A DNA stretch of 64,000 nt, from positions 1,750,644 through 1,814,643 of the forward strand of contig CAADRB010000020.1 of assembly GCA_900708905.1 (NCBI GenBank). Reading direction: 5' to 3'. Within the stretch, counting starts at the first letter, position 1; each line of letters starts with the position of its first letter. The notes beneath the pieces are model-generated. The model saw only the letters and a list, made by a program, of their open reading frames with translations, was not told the origin of the DNA and made no database searches. This DNA is from Hymenolepis diminuta (taxonomy: Eukaryota; Platyhelminthes; Cestoda; Cyclophyllidea; Hymenolepididae). Of the stretch, positions 1 to 13,700 are shown in pieces. The position numbers were made by a program, and so were the translations under genes.

Positions 1-3000
1 GATAATATTATTTTATGCTGTTCATTATTTCCAGGCATAACCCATTAAAAATACATTTAAGAGTTATTCATAAACTTTGTAGTTGAATTTAGAAAGAATT
101 TTACTGAGCTTTGTTATGCTAGATTATCTTAGCCAATACTAGCGACTCGATTTAATGTTGTTGACAGTAAATCAGTTCGAAACCTAAAGTCCGGGTACTA
201 TACTCTGAACCTATGCACAGAAATGCGTAATACATTAAATTCTCGATAAACTGTTGAATACTCGACAGATTAAAATAAAGTGTGATTTTTTTGATGTTCT
301 GACCTTATTTTCAACTTCTACTTCACTCCTACCCCTTGTTCTCCTCGTTCAAATGCTCTTCCAAAAAAGTGAATTTAGTAGTTGAATTCGCTTTAACGTG
401 CGTATTATTTAACCAATAAGTGTATCTAGTGCAGCTTGAATATATGAAACTATTTGAACTTTACACATTATGGAAATTATTATACTTATTGACATTTTTT
501 TACTTTACATATATTATATAAAGTTTACTTATTAAAGGATGTTGAATAAGAGCATTCAAGATAATTTTTCTTTACTAATTGCCAATTCTCATTTGATGGC
601 AGAGCAACAATTGTCAACGCAGTCTAAATCACTCAATCTTACCATAATTTTAATCGATTTTGGTTAATTTGCCTGACGTCTGTCATTCATAGGCTTAAAA
701 AACGAAGATGTCGAAACCACAGCCTATGATGTGTGGGTTGACAGTTGATGCTGGTGTTAGGTGTGATACTGTTATGATCTGCTCTTCTCCATAGGATACC
801 GTAATCTACTCTTAGATTTTCTCTGAAATTGCCCCAGTTACAAATGCAACCCAACAGCACCACTGTATCAAAATAATACGCATGTTTCCGTATGGATAGG
901 TCGATTTATATGATGCGCAATTTACAACAATAATGTAAACAAATTTGTTCGAATAAAAGGGAATTAAAAGAAGGATAATAAAGAATCATACACATGAGGT
1001 TGATTTATTGAGAAAATATTATTTTCTTTTAAATAGCAGATTTAGCGGGAGATTTATCATCCTATGAAATTTAACTCTTGTTTCTGTCATGAAAATAATA
1101 GGCAGCAGAATCAAGCATTAATACCATTACTAATGACGTAAAAACAGACGGCAGCTTTTAATTATGGAACAGCGTCCAAACACGTTGAAGGTTAGAGTAT
1201 TCCAATAAGGGGAGAAAAGTTTAGTTAAATGTAGGTAATAAAGTCAGATCGTCCATAAGGTCTTCCGCTTTTATATATGGCTCCTCTCAAGTTACCCATT
1301 TTTACTCTCAGAGTATAGTTTCTAGCCCTCTTAAGTTAAAATTTTAGAATTGAAAACCATGGTTCCCGAATGAGCTCATATGCGTGATGCTCACCAAGAG
1401 ATTATTGGTATTTTTTCTCTCATGAACACCAAAAGCAGTTTGTTGGCAAGCAAGGATATCTTCTAATTATACTGTATTTCCACATCAAATAATTGGTTTG
1501 TTTGAGTAAATCTAGTTCTTAAAAGTTGATTCCAGAAAACAATAATAATCTCTTTCTATCTGAACTGGAAGTTATTAAATATTCATTTTTAATCATAAAA
1601 TAGGGAAAAAGGTATTACAAAGGAGAAATCTGTGTATTTGGATGTTGACAAATTTAAAAAAATCCTATATACTGTTATTTTTGAATTTAACATTTCAGTT
1701 TCATCATTTAACATGGATCAACTCATCGATTTTAACACCTACTTAGGGTGGACCTCTAGAAGAGAACTGAGTTCTTTCACTTTTCAATTGTCGTTTGGTC
1801 ACCTTTGCTGTTTTCTTAGTTGGCAAGGCTATGGTTACTTTTATAGTTTTTTATTCAAAAGTTTAGTTAAAGAGTTTTTTCTAGCACCAAAGATATTAAG
1901 TTCAGACTGCACTTGCCCAAACGTACTGCAGTAAAGAAGTTGGTATTGGTGCACGGTCAATTTTTCATTTGAACAATATGAGATATATGCTTTCTTGTGG
2001 TGTTAGCCAATATAGATTCTATCTTTAAAATTGGTGGCAATGGAATACAAGTGAATTCAAATCTTGGTTCATAAAACCATCTCAGTAATCTTAAATATTT
2101 TTCTTGAAAATTAATCAACCAGAAGGTGACGTTATTACATTTAAGAATGATTTCTTCGCACTTTACTGAAGTAAATGTAATATTGGAAGCTTTACTTCTT
2201 TTGCATTCAAAATATAAATTATGGAATGTTTATTAGCAGATCATTTTCGTTGATCAAATATATTAAATACTCAGCAGTTTTTGCTTAAAAATTAAAGCAG
2301 CATATTTGATACCATTTCCCCATTATTAATATTACAATGAAAGTGAGCCTTTAATTTCAGATTTAGGCAGGAATATTTTAACTTTCAACCAAGCAATGAT
2401 TTAATTTCAATTAATTGATCAAATCTCTATATAATATTGGCTATATAGTAAATTGTAACGTGATTATTTTACTGGAGCTATTTCTTGTACCGGTAGTGTT
2501 TCAAAGTAAATCTAAACATTTGATTTGATTTCCGACTCTCTTTACTTTATTACTTTATTATCTCCTTCATTACATATAATGCTTGTATCGTTAGAAATAA
2601 TAAATACGAAAATGAAAGAGTTGAATATTTAATCCGCAAGGTACGTACAAAATTTTATTTCGATGAAGGATGCTAAAATATAAAATTATATGCATTTTAT
2701 GCCCTTTAAGCAATTTGGAAACTTATCGAAATTAGTGGCACTTGACCCAGTATTTAATTAATAGTCTCAGTTAAAAATATGGATAGGTGAATATCATTGT
2801 AAGTGTGACTCATGTTTTACAATTAGTATTCATTTCAAACATTTCAAGAATCCGATTCACGCAAAGCGGGTGGATATCATCGATCTCGTAACTACCTACG
2901 CACGAAAGAAACAAAAACTATTTGTCCCTGCCAAATCTGATTCATTACTTGTTTAATTGAAGATCGAATTATACTAATGTGAGTCAACCTTTACAACTTT

Positions 3001-6000
3001 GAATCTTACTCATGCCTTTCGAAGCACATATTACGTAATTTAATTACTTGAATTAACTGCATGTCTTCGCTTTGTCAACTAAACGCTCTTCAGTTATATT
3101 GACGGAATTTGTGCCACTGTCCAATATTGCGACCCCGTTCAATTCCAGATGTAATTTCTGAAAAACTATTCCATGAAATAAGTTACAACAAATAGAGGAA
3201 ATATGTTAATACACACTTAGAGCCAATGCGATTTCTTAATAGTCTCAAAACGTGGGATTGGCGTTTTAGATATCTCAGGATAAAACGATCCAAAGAATAA
3301 AATCGATCAAGAAATACTCGATTTTAAAAAAATATCTGATCTTTCGAGTTCCAAAACATCAAATTTTACACTCCTTTGACAAAACATCAATAGATTTGCC
3401 AATTCTAGTCCTGATTGAATTTTTTTATTTAAAATTCGTCTGATTATTTTGCTTGACTGGACCTAATATTTATATTCTGATTCTGTCGGCCATCGATTCT
3501 CCTTTCCATGAGTCGAAAAAGTGTGATAAAGGACAAATATCGGTATATTTTACGATAAAAGCATTAGAAAGTGAGTTATTATATTGATAGAATAAAAAAA
3601 AATAATTCTTCTTAAAATGAAAATATCAGATCATATTTTACAGCTACATCTAATTCCTAACGCATCTGGAATAGTGCTTTATAGAATACCTTTGTTTCTT
3701 CTAAGTCTGCCCTTTCCAATTTCCTATACTATAGGCAAAAGAGCATTTTATCTCTGTCTTATCGATGTCGAAAACCACTTTCTTCGAGCAACTTGACATT
3801 CAATGCCGATATAAATGTCATTATCTTATATATCCAGAATTCTGTAGACTGTTAGGAGACGACCAACTGCACTTCTTGAGGTATCAGATTACTAATTTGA
3901 TTGATTCACTGCCTGCTCAACGTTTCTAAGTCTCCTCAAAAAGTACTTTTGTAAAATAAATTTTAAAAGATATTTACCGCATTAACTGTAATACATTTCT
4001 GGAAAATCTAATTTAACGTAACTTGAGGTTCTAGCAGTACTTTTTATATGGAATTCAAAGTTATTATAAGAAGCATCACAAAATGCGCCTTGCTAATCAA
4101 CTCAATATGTTAAAATTGACCAACAACAATAATCTACTCAGGTTGCTTTAATTATCGAACAAGATTCAAATTGGGCATGAAAATTTGATAGTCTGTAGGA
4201 AAGATGGTTAAGGAGATCAACAGTCAGTTAGTTCATTCCATCGGAGATATTTACCTTATGTGTAAATTCATGTTTATAGGGACATTCTCGAAGAGTTGTT
4301 TTTAACAATCAGTGTTACAAACAAAAACCAGTAAAGCATGTTGTCGAAGCCTACAACTTAGGAAATACTCTGTATCAAGTGTCAAGTTTTCTCTATTTGT
4401 CTTTGGCAATTTCGTAAGCTAAGGCCTTCAAAGGTACCATACTGTGGTGAACGCACTTCTCCTCCCCCAACAGATGAGCTTTAGCTTACGGAAGTTTTAA
4501 TGCATAACGGAGAAAACGTGATAAACTCTTGCCTCTCAAAGCATTACAAGGACCATGAGGTGACAGAGAATTTGGAAAAATAAATACTTCGAAAAAGATT
4601 CGAAAGAGTTAGTGCCAGCCATACAACAGCTAAACAGATTTTCTGGTTAAGTCTGTAATAGAATAAATCGAAGTTAGATAGTGGAGAAAAGTGATAAAAT
4701 TCTAAACACTCCGTAATGATTCACACTGAAAGACACATTTATGGGTTTAATTGTTAAATATAAATTAAACATAACGCTAAATCTAATAAGATGCCATCAA
4801 AATCTCAGACATGACAGCAGGGTAATCTGACGAATGCGTAGAATGAGAGGTTTTTTTCAGCTTAGCCGATACATTGATACAATTTACTTCTTCATGCTGC
4901 CAACCGTCAAAGAACTCTTTTTATTGCCTATTTGACAGGTGTCATTTGTCGAGACAGATCAATCAACTGACAAAAAGCACATGGTGTCTGTTCAGTTGGA
5001 AACATTTGCATTTTAAATCAAGGTTCTATATGAAATTTTGTTTGCGCTGTTTCAGTCATTATTGAATTAGCATTACAAATCGAATAGTTTTTGATAAATT
5101 AATTTCAATCCCGTAAGAGTTATATTTACTGGTAGCATACTGGTAACTTGATCATTTCTAAAGTTAGAGATTACGGTTTCGATTATCATTGGAATGGTCA
5201 ACTGCATAAATTAAAATTGTCCAAGTGAATTACGTCTTTGTGAGTTTCTCCACTCGAAATAAGCGCCAGGAACACCTTCTTTTAAAATTGTGGAGAACGG
5301 TCGTTACTGTGTTAATTAACACTTTGTCGATTAAGAGACTTTTCGCGATATATTTACATATATTTTCAACTACTTTTGCCTTCATTTTAAAGTTGTGTAA
5401 TGGAAAGATTGAACGAGTAGCATTTTAGTTAATTCACTTTATATCCCTCTAAAATCAACTTTGTAGTCCACACAACAGAAATTTTAGATTCTTCGCCTCA
5501 TTGTTTGGAAGTATTACAAGTGTACTAAAATGCTAGGATTAGAAGAAACATAAAACTTCTTTATTTTTCGTTGAATCTGATTACATTCCAGACATTCTGG
5601 CTCAAGTAATTTTATTCCTGTTAGTACGAGTGATGCTCCATATGCAAGAGTTAAATGCAGAAGGAAAAATGAAAAGCATCTTAGAGATCGAGGAAGCATC
5701 TTAGATTCAAAAAAAGGAATGAATCCATATGTAGATTAAGACACGAGTTAGTAGTCGATAAGGATAAATAGCCCTAACAGCATCTAAACGTGATTTGAGC
5801 TAAATTTAATTCAAATTAGGCCTTAAAATTTAGAGCAAAAATAGTTCAGCCTTTCATTCCAAACAGTCAATCATCGAAAACTCCAAAATGTAAGGCAAAT
5901 CAAAATCCGTCTAGTAATTAGATACAATAGTTATCTAATAAATTTGACGTTTGAAAATAAGATTTCGCTTGGCTTTGACTACTTTGATTACAAAACCATA

Positions 6001-6400
6001 AACAGGAGTTTTACAATTGATGTTGTAGGAATCATGACTAGCTTAAAACGGCACCTTTGTTCCACTTATTGAATGTTTTTTTCACTAATTAAAATGTTCT
6101 TAGAAGTCTTGACTGAAAACTGACAATCAGCTTATCTAAATTAACTGTCAAAAATCGATATTTTTCGTTATTAGAATGCGTGCTAATTTTAATACGAATC
6201 TAAGCTACTTTAGATTTAAATTCGAGTAGACTATATAACATAATTCAAAATGATTTGCTAAACCCGCAAGTACCTTTGAATTGATAAAATGGCGACGACC
6301 AACATCGTTCACACAGACCAAGAGACAATAAATCGGGTCTGGACTATTTGCAACGCACTTTGGATATGTCTGGGTTTTTTGATAACATACTCCATTAAGC
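1..6400. other. AT-rich DNA with no recognised feature
   Basis: Only short chance frames (100 codons at most, low-complexity Phe/Leu/Ser-rich). No repeat, RNA gene or promoter recognised with confidence. Confidence 0.
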
Positions 6401-6468
6401 CGCATCGCCCTGTGTGCCGTTAATGCTTGGATGCGCGCCCCTTTTGTCTAAATTGAGCTGCGCGCCAG

Positions 6469-6500
6469 ATATATTTAAGATCTGCGTTCGCTCTCTTTTG
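6469..6500 (+). promoter_or_regulatory. TATA-like promoter candidate
   Basis: TATATTTAAGA follows a short GC-rich stretch (GCGCGCC), with TTCGCTCTCTTTT immediately downstream where a start site would be. No gene is recognised on either side. Confidence 0.
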
Positions 6501-6892
6501 AATATGTACACGACTCACTAAAAAAATACTCTGTTCATATTTATGAGACATGTGGAAAACGGGGTTATTTTAAATTATATCCATGGTTAAAACGATGTCT
6601 AGGCAGCCATTTAAATGTGAAAAATTCATTTTCTACCTCTGGCGTGACCGCTATGAAGGTAAAGTATTTTACGACTTTTTAGCAATTATAAATAAAATAT
6701 AAATTTATTTCTATTAATGTACGGAAGTATTTTTTTAAATCTGATTTTGATTAAGCTTGGACAATTTATTCGCATGACTAGAAAGTTGGGATACGATCTT
6801 TAAAATATGATATAAAGTAGATTCATTCAAGATAAAATAGTAATAATTGTCAAGAGTTTAGTTCATTAAACTACTATTGTCATGGGAATTCG

Positions 6893-7055
6893 TGGGACAG
6901 TGGAGTGGCGGTTAACGTATTAGCCTGCGAAGTCAGAGAATAAGGGTCTATGCCCTCTGAGTGGAATGGCCGTCTTCAGTAGTTAAATTAAACTAATTTA
7001 TTGGGGTGACAGAATTCAAATTTTTCAAAAGAGAGGTTCCATGATGCTAATCCTC
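6893..7055 (+). mobile_element. degenerate tRNA-derived SINE copy
   Basis: Head GTGGAGTGGCGGTTAACG, then CTGCGAAGTCAGAG, a damaged B-box region (AGGGTCTATGCCC) and the body motif GAGTGGAATGGCC. The tail is AAGAGAGGTTCCATGATG. Same order as the copy at 48.7 kb. Confidence 0.
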
Positions 7056-7059
7056 TGTC

Positions 7060-10000
7060 TAAGAAGACCATTGCTATATATGTTAAATTCAATTTAAATA
7101 AATGGTCCTCCAAATACTACCAAAAATATTGATTCTTATATCGGATGGGAGCCAAAAATCACATTTAGTTTCCACGTATACAGGGACATAAATTGTAATA
7201 ATAGAATGAATAAAGAATGCGTGCAACGGATAAATATATAAATAGATAACAGGATCAGGGGTTTTACCGAACCATCTTCTTAGGTAGAAGAGCGACATCC
7301 TGGAGGCCTTCCGACCAAATTTTAGTATTAGGAAATCCATTATTCATTCCCTTTACTAAACATGCCCGAAGATAGTTTTTTATGATGTATCTCAAATGTA
7401 TATTAGTTCTGTGTCTTCTATTTCCATGAAATCTCAAAAAAAATTTCCAGATCCTCATTAGTAGGTGATTTTGAAGAAGATAAGTTAATAATTTTTACCG
7501 GGATTTTATTGTTTCCAAGGTTCCCTATTTCAGAAAAAATAATAAGTATTTTTCAATCTAATTAAAAAATAATAACTTTCTTAATTGCATTCGCCTTATT
7601 TTCCTCTAAATACCTATACAAATTCAGCATATATTATATTTAAGGTAGGCCGAATTTTAAATATCTACCTTTTTTAGGATGATATTTCTTATATTTTCTT
7701 TCAAATAAGTAGTTATAGAGACATGTGCATAAATAAAGCTATCAAGAACGACCGAGAATAATTGAAGGCATTCTAAGAACCCTCTTTTGCATGGCCACGA
7801 AGTCGTGAGTTTCATGGTTCACTATGCGTCTCATCATTCTCAATTTTGACAACCAGGAGGATGATAAACACTCCTGGCTCCACGTGTCCTCCACTTTGCT
7901 GCAAATAAAATTTATTTATTTACATTTGTGTGCTCTCGTCATTTAAAGCACAGACAACTTATATTTTATTAATTGACGCGATTTAACTTTGTGTACCGCC
8001 CATGTCATCTTTGACGTTCCGCAATGGTTGAGTTAAGTCAAAATGAAAGATACGGTTAGCCAAAGAAATTTAAATCCAAATCTTTCGCAGTCAACATTTA
8101 ATATTTGATTTTCCTTTACTATTTTAAAGGTGCATAATAAATTTGAAGCAGTTAGAAAACAATTCACAACTTTTATATGACATATGTTATTGGTCAGGTT
8201 AGAGACCACCAGGGTATTCAGGTCTGGAAAAGTTAAAAGAATTGAACTGTCACTTATCTTCCTTACGCCTGTACCTTTAATTTTTCTTTAAGAATCGGTG
8301 CAGGTCTTAAATATTTTCTAATCAGACAGTCAGGATGGACAATCCTTTAATGCCCTAGTAAAAAATCAACAAAATATGGTTTTACAATGAAACCTTTCAC
8401 CTCCTAACTTGAGACTCACTGGAGGTAGCAAATAAATGTCTTGAACATGAGTCTTTAGTCAACTCAAGCATATGGATACTAACTTTATACTGTGAACATT
8501 TTAGTCACCTGCAGAAAGCATTAATCGTTAAAGTGTAATCATGTCTCAAGTTCAAGGAAGTTAACAACAGTTGGATGATACTCGGCGCAAGTTATTCAGG
8601 TAGATTTATAATATATCGAGGCTAGATAGATATATTTTTTACTTCTTCAATGATGCATAAAAGTCATGATCTGGAAGCTAGATTTGCTAGATAGTCCAGT
8701 GGTTAAGTTTGCTCGTCACAAAACTTTTTCTCCTACCATGAATTTGGCTAAATGGATGAACACGTGAATAACCCCAGTAATTAAATATGAAAAGGAACAT
8801 GAACAAAGTTGGCAAACAAATTGAATGTTTTGAAAAAGCGAGCCAACTTGAGGATAACATGTCAACCAAGAAAGCATGAGGTGTAACATTTCACAACAAT
8901 TGTATCATTTAAACAGTAATGTAAACGAAAGTGCCCTCATTTGCTATTCTCTTTATTCTTTCACTTTTAATACCCATGGAAAAGTAAAAATACTTTCCCC
9001 ATATTTAGTCATGGCAAACCATATGAATTACAATACAAGTAAGATACTTTATTAAGGGTCTACATAAGAAAGTCGAGCAGGGGATATAGTGCAGTTAGGA
9101 CATCTATAGTCTTGCAATATACAAGGTTTCTATGCAAAAATTAGTCAATTTTACAGTAGATACATCTTATGTTCAAATTTTTCTATTTTTCCATAGGTTC
9201 CTGGATGAGTTCATGACTACGATGTTCAGAATTTATTAAACAGGCCACTAACTGTGTGTGGCTAATACAGTTTACGTTCTTATATAATTAAATGGCGACT
9301 AGCTATTACTAGTCATGAGGTGAAAGTTGAGCTTATCGGAGTTCATTCTAGTGAATGTATTAGTATTTATCGTGTTTTATTCTTCCAAGCATAATCTCAC
9401 TTGAACCTTCGGATCTCTGTAGATGGATTTTAGCTATTTTTGGAGTCAAAATCTAAAGCGCTAACAATAGGATACGTTTTTCAATTTACCAATCCAAAAT
9501 GGCAAAAATGACACATTTTATAAAGGTTGAATTGGATCAAATACTGAGTTAAATTCAGGCGTATATCCACATCCCTGATTTTATTTAATAATTAACCGCA
9601 AACGATTTTACCGATTATTTTTGAGTCAGGGGATCTTCTACGTTAAATTCAATTACTGGGAATTTCAGTTTATAGTCGCATACCTTCATCAGTCATTTTA
9701 TAAACTTCTTCCCTCCCCCCTCTGGCGTTTGTCTTATAATATTTTTAATACTACAATGTGATTTGGAAGCCATTTTCCATTTCTAAAATTATTTCAATAT
9801 TGATAACGAAACGAACACACAAAATATGCCATTTTATTTGAAGTGTAAATTATGCGTAAGCATTCTCCTGCAGTTCCTCAAGCCATCCAAAGCTCTGTTA
9901 TAGAATCTGCTTTGTTTAACAGTTCTTGACGACTTTGGCGTTGCGCCGAGCATATTCTGTTTTACTGATTCCTCATTTTTTACGCCCAAATAATTGCTTT

Positions 10001-10480
10001 CAAATTTCACTGTGTACCAAAAACTTATTGTATTTTTTAACATTTCAACAGATGGAGGTCTTTATCAGGATTTGCTCCTTATTTATTTTGTTAGTGTCTT
10101 GTTTTGCGCATTTATATTAAATCATATAAGTGGACTTCATTAGAGAATGTGAGACATTAGATTTTGTGTGACAATTCTTTGTGGTTCTTGCATTGACCTG
10201 AACATGCACTTCTATATTCAACAGTCTTTGCTCTCAAACTATTGGTTATCCAACCTTCCCTAATATCTAAAGCTCAAAAATCATCGAAATGAGTTTTAAT
10301 TCAGTCACTCTGTACTTGCACAAATTCTAATAATATTGTTTTAATCTAGTAGATTAACCGTGACTCTTGTTTAACTGTTCGAGTAGATCCTGAGATAGGT
10401 TTTACTGAATATTAATGTTTCCTTTAATAATATCTCGATCGATCAAATAAACCCCAAAACAGATAGCACTGGATTTCCGT
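7060..10480. other. AT-rich non-coding stretch
   Basis: Apart from the doubtful SINE head at 8.69 kb I see nothing. Frames are short and unlike known proteins. Confidence 0.
8685..8800 (+). repeat. possible very degenerate SINE head
   Basis: TAGTCCAGTGGTTAAG resembles the A-box segment of the SINE family, and TGGATGAACACGTG could be a remnant of the body. Too diverged to be sure. Confidence 0.
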
Positions 10481-10489
10481 TAAACGATC

Positions 10490-10760
10490 TAACGAGCTAG
10501 AGAGAGATTGCAGACAGGCAGGCAAGGCTCTCTCAACTTCAAAAGCCCTGATAGACATTTTGATTTCCTGTAGTTGAAAAAGCAGAGTTGCTCGCAGTTG
10601 ACTTGTGTGACATGCGCCTCTCCTGCTGAACCTTGTGATCTTGCCGCCAAAACACGATGAGGCTGCTACGGATATAATTGTCTTCCACTTCCTCTCACTC
10701 TCTCCCTCTCAACTGTCACTAGCAAGAGCTGCTACTGATGTAAGAGCAGCAAAAACTCAT
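10490..10760. promoter_or_regulatory. GC/CT-rich island, possible cis-regulatory element
   Basis: Stands out from the AT-rich flanks with AGAGAGATTGCAGACAGG, a CTCACTCTCTCCCTCTC tract, AACTGTCAC and a GCTGCTAC motif present twice. No open frame with coding character. Confidence 0.
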
Positions 10761-10769
10761 AAATCATAA

Positions 10770-13700
10770 CCTCTCTTCGCACACTTGTTAAATCTTAAAG
10801 TGAGCTCGTCAAAGAACCATTTTAGCCACCAGATTAAAATGCGAGTTATTCCTGATTCAGTTATTTTACAGAAGCCCCAACCGCATCAGTCAAGTAGGTT
10901 TTATTCCGATACGCTGAGAGGAATTGACTCGTTTTGCTTTTTAGGTCGTTTGACGAGTAATCAAGAAAAAATCAGGATCTGAGCGTGAGTGTACTAAGGT
11001 TTGAATTACGAAAAAATTTCAGGATTATACTTAAATGTAAATAGATTGTGGCATTTAATTCATTTATAATAACCGTACTAAATACTTATCTGCTTTGAGA
11101 AATGCCTTTAACAGTGTAATAAATTCCCGTTGCAAATGCAATTCTCTTATGAGCTTTACCCTATCTCAACTTTCCAAATTTCTTGCCTCACGATTTCCTA
11201 GATATGTCCAATTAATAAATATTTATGTAAATAATACCCTAATGTTTACTGTATTAACCCGTTTTAGTGTAATGAAGCGTGAAGATTTATCTTTAAGTAT
11301 AGTGCAGCTCGGTTACCTTAAATAGTTAAATGTTTGATAGGTAATGTGTTACTTCAGAGCACAGGTTCATCATAGACGTCCTTGGTGGAGAGCTTCCCCA
11401 CTCATAATGGAAGAATTGACCTGATCTAGTATTTTGTCAGCAGGTCTGGCTGGAGTGACCTGAATCCAAGTGATGCCGGTTGAATATCAGAAGATAAGCT
11501 AATAGAATACCTCAAATCTAGAAGGAGGCTTAGAAAAATCAAAAAAGAAAAGGAATTCATTCAGGAATAGTTTGTATTCAAGAGAAACTTTAAATGCTTC
11601 GGACGCAAGAGGTTTCCACTTTTATAAATTCGCTGATAAAAAATCCTAATAATTATTTATTCACTTTAATTTAAGTATTTTGTCCTATTTCACTAATCAA
11701 ACACAAACATAGCTTATGATTACACAACAGCGAAACCAGACTGTTAATTTAACTCCATAATATTATGAAATATTTCCGAGCTCATACAACATCAAACCGG
11801 AATATAAATTAATTTGAACTACAAATCACATGTACTTAATATGCAATTCCATTGAAAAATAGCCACTAAATGCTACAAATTTGTTATATCTTTGACTAGC
11901 TTTATTAAAAACTTTTCAACGAAATGTCACAAAACGCAAATACCCGGAATAATAATAATCACAGAGCGTACATATGTTAAAAAATGAAATGAAGAAAAAT
12001 ATAACTCTTTCGCCATTAAATGTCAATTTGCATCGAATTCCAGTAGACAGGTAGACAAGTCTGTTTGTCATGTGCATTTGCGCATTCCTATTGGCTATGG
12101 TAACCGAGTTTATTTATACCGCCTTGGTTATTAAAGTAGTAATGAAGTTTTTTCCAAACATGTTTATTATCCAGCAAAGCAAAGCTAGTAGTATTTTTAT
12201 TATTTTTAAATAGATTCTAATGCTTTAATTAATTATGTTACCGACTAGGTGATCTTTAAGGATTTTTAAATTCTGTATGTAAAGATTGCATTAGTATCTT
12301 ATAACATTTTTTGACCGAATGGAGGTACATAAACGACGGTTCTCTAACAAAGAACGAATTTTTGGGTTTATATATAAGTTGATCAGAAAATGTATTTCTT
12401 ACTTAATTTATTTTCTTAAATTATGCTCAGGCTTCGAGAATTTTTACGTTCTCTTCTCATGAACTGAGACGAGAATTAACATTAGCTTCAAAATTTTTCC
12501 TCGAATTACTGATTTAATTCCTATCACTGTCGGCGTCAAATTATTATCCCGCTTTAAAGCACTGATGCAAAATAAAAATCGTTTTATGTTTGAAAGTTAC
12601 CTTTAGGAAACAAAACTTTTAAATGAAATTTTGGTCAAAAAATACTGTTTACTATAGAATTCGAAACAAATTTTCCTCTCCTACGACTTAATTTTTTATT
12701 TATTTTCTGGGCGCACAATGGTTTAAATATGATTTCAATAATCTTAACAGTTACTTCGTTGTTAATAGGTCTAATGCATTAAATTTTAAATTTAGTAGTT
12801 GAGCACATAATTAATAAAATATATTTACAACCTCTGCTACCACTCTTTAAGTAAAATATCCTTACTTGCAGAAGACTGGACCTATTTTGAAATTTTCATT
12901 TTGTTTTATTGAATTTCGCATAATTAAATAGAAATACCATGAGTACCGATCATAATTAGCTTAAAAATGCAGGCTGAATGCACAAGGTGTTATATTGTGA
13001 TTGTAAACAGGACTTGAAAAATGAGTATAGTCTACAAAAATAATGTACATTTATCTTTCTTGGCACCGTTCACACTGAGTTTCATTGTGACAATCGCAAA
13101 AAATTAAATATATTAGGACCAGATTTAAGAAAATGATCTACCTTTAGATCGACCGATTTCTCCACCCAATTCTATCAAAAATAAACAGGTTAAACGTTGG
13201 CTTGGTGCTTTATAAGAATTTTACTGTTTATCACGATTGAATAGTTGAATATTTGCGTTTCATCTTGATTATAGTCACCACCTTGTTCAAGTTCGGTTTA
13301 GATTATAATTCCTAACTGCAAATTCACATTCCGCTGATTTTTTCATTTCTCTATAACGATATCCATTTTCAGAAAAAGAAAAAATTTTTGTCCTGACTTT
13401 ATATCTTACAAAATGAAATGGTGGTCAAGCCATCAACTTTAGAATGTCCTTTTCTATTCTAGCAAAATTCCGATCCTAATCTCTCTGTGGAGATGTATAT
13501 TCAATTTTCTTTGAAAAAAAATCTTGCCCTATATGCTTCCATCTGAGTTGGACTGGCCAAACAGCTCTCCCTCTCCCCAAAATTAGGACATTTACAGGTA
13601 TGAATTCGCCTGATCAACTATTATGCTTAATATGAACATAACCATTTACAAAATTAGGAACAAATTTAAAAGCAATTTTCGGTGTTTCAATGAGCACATG

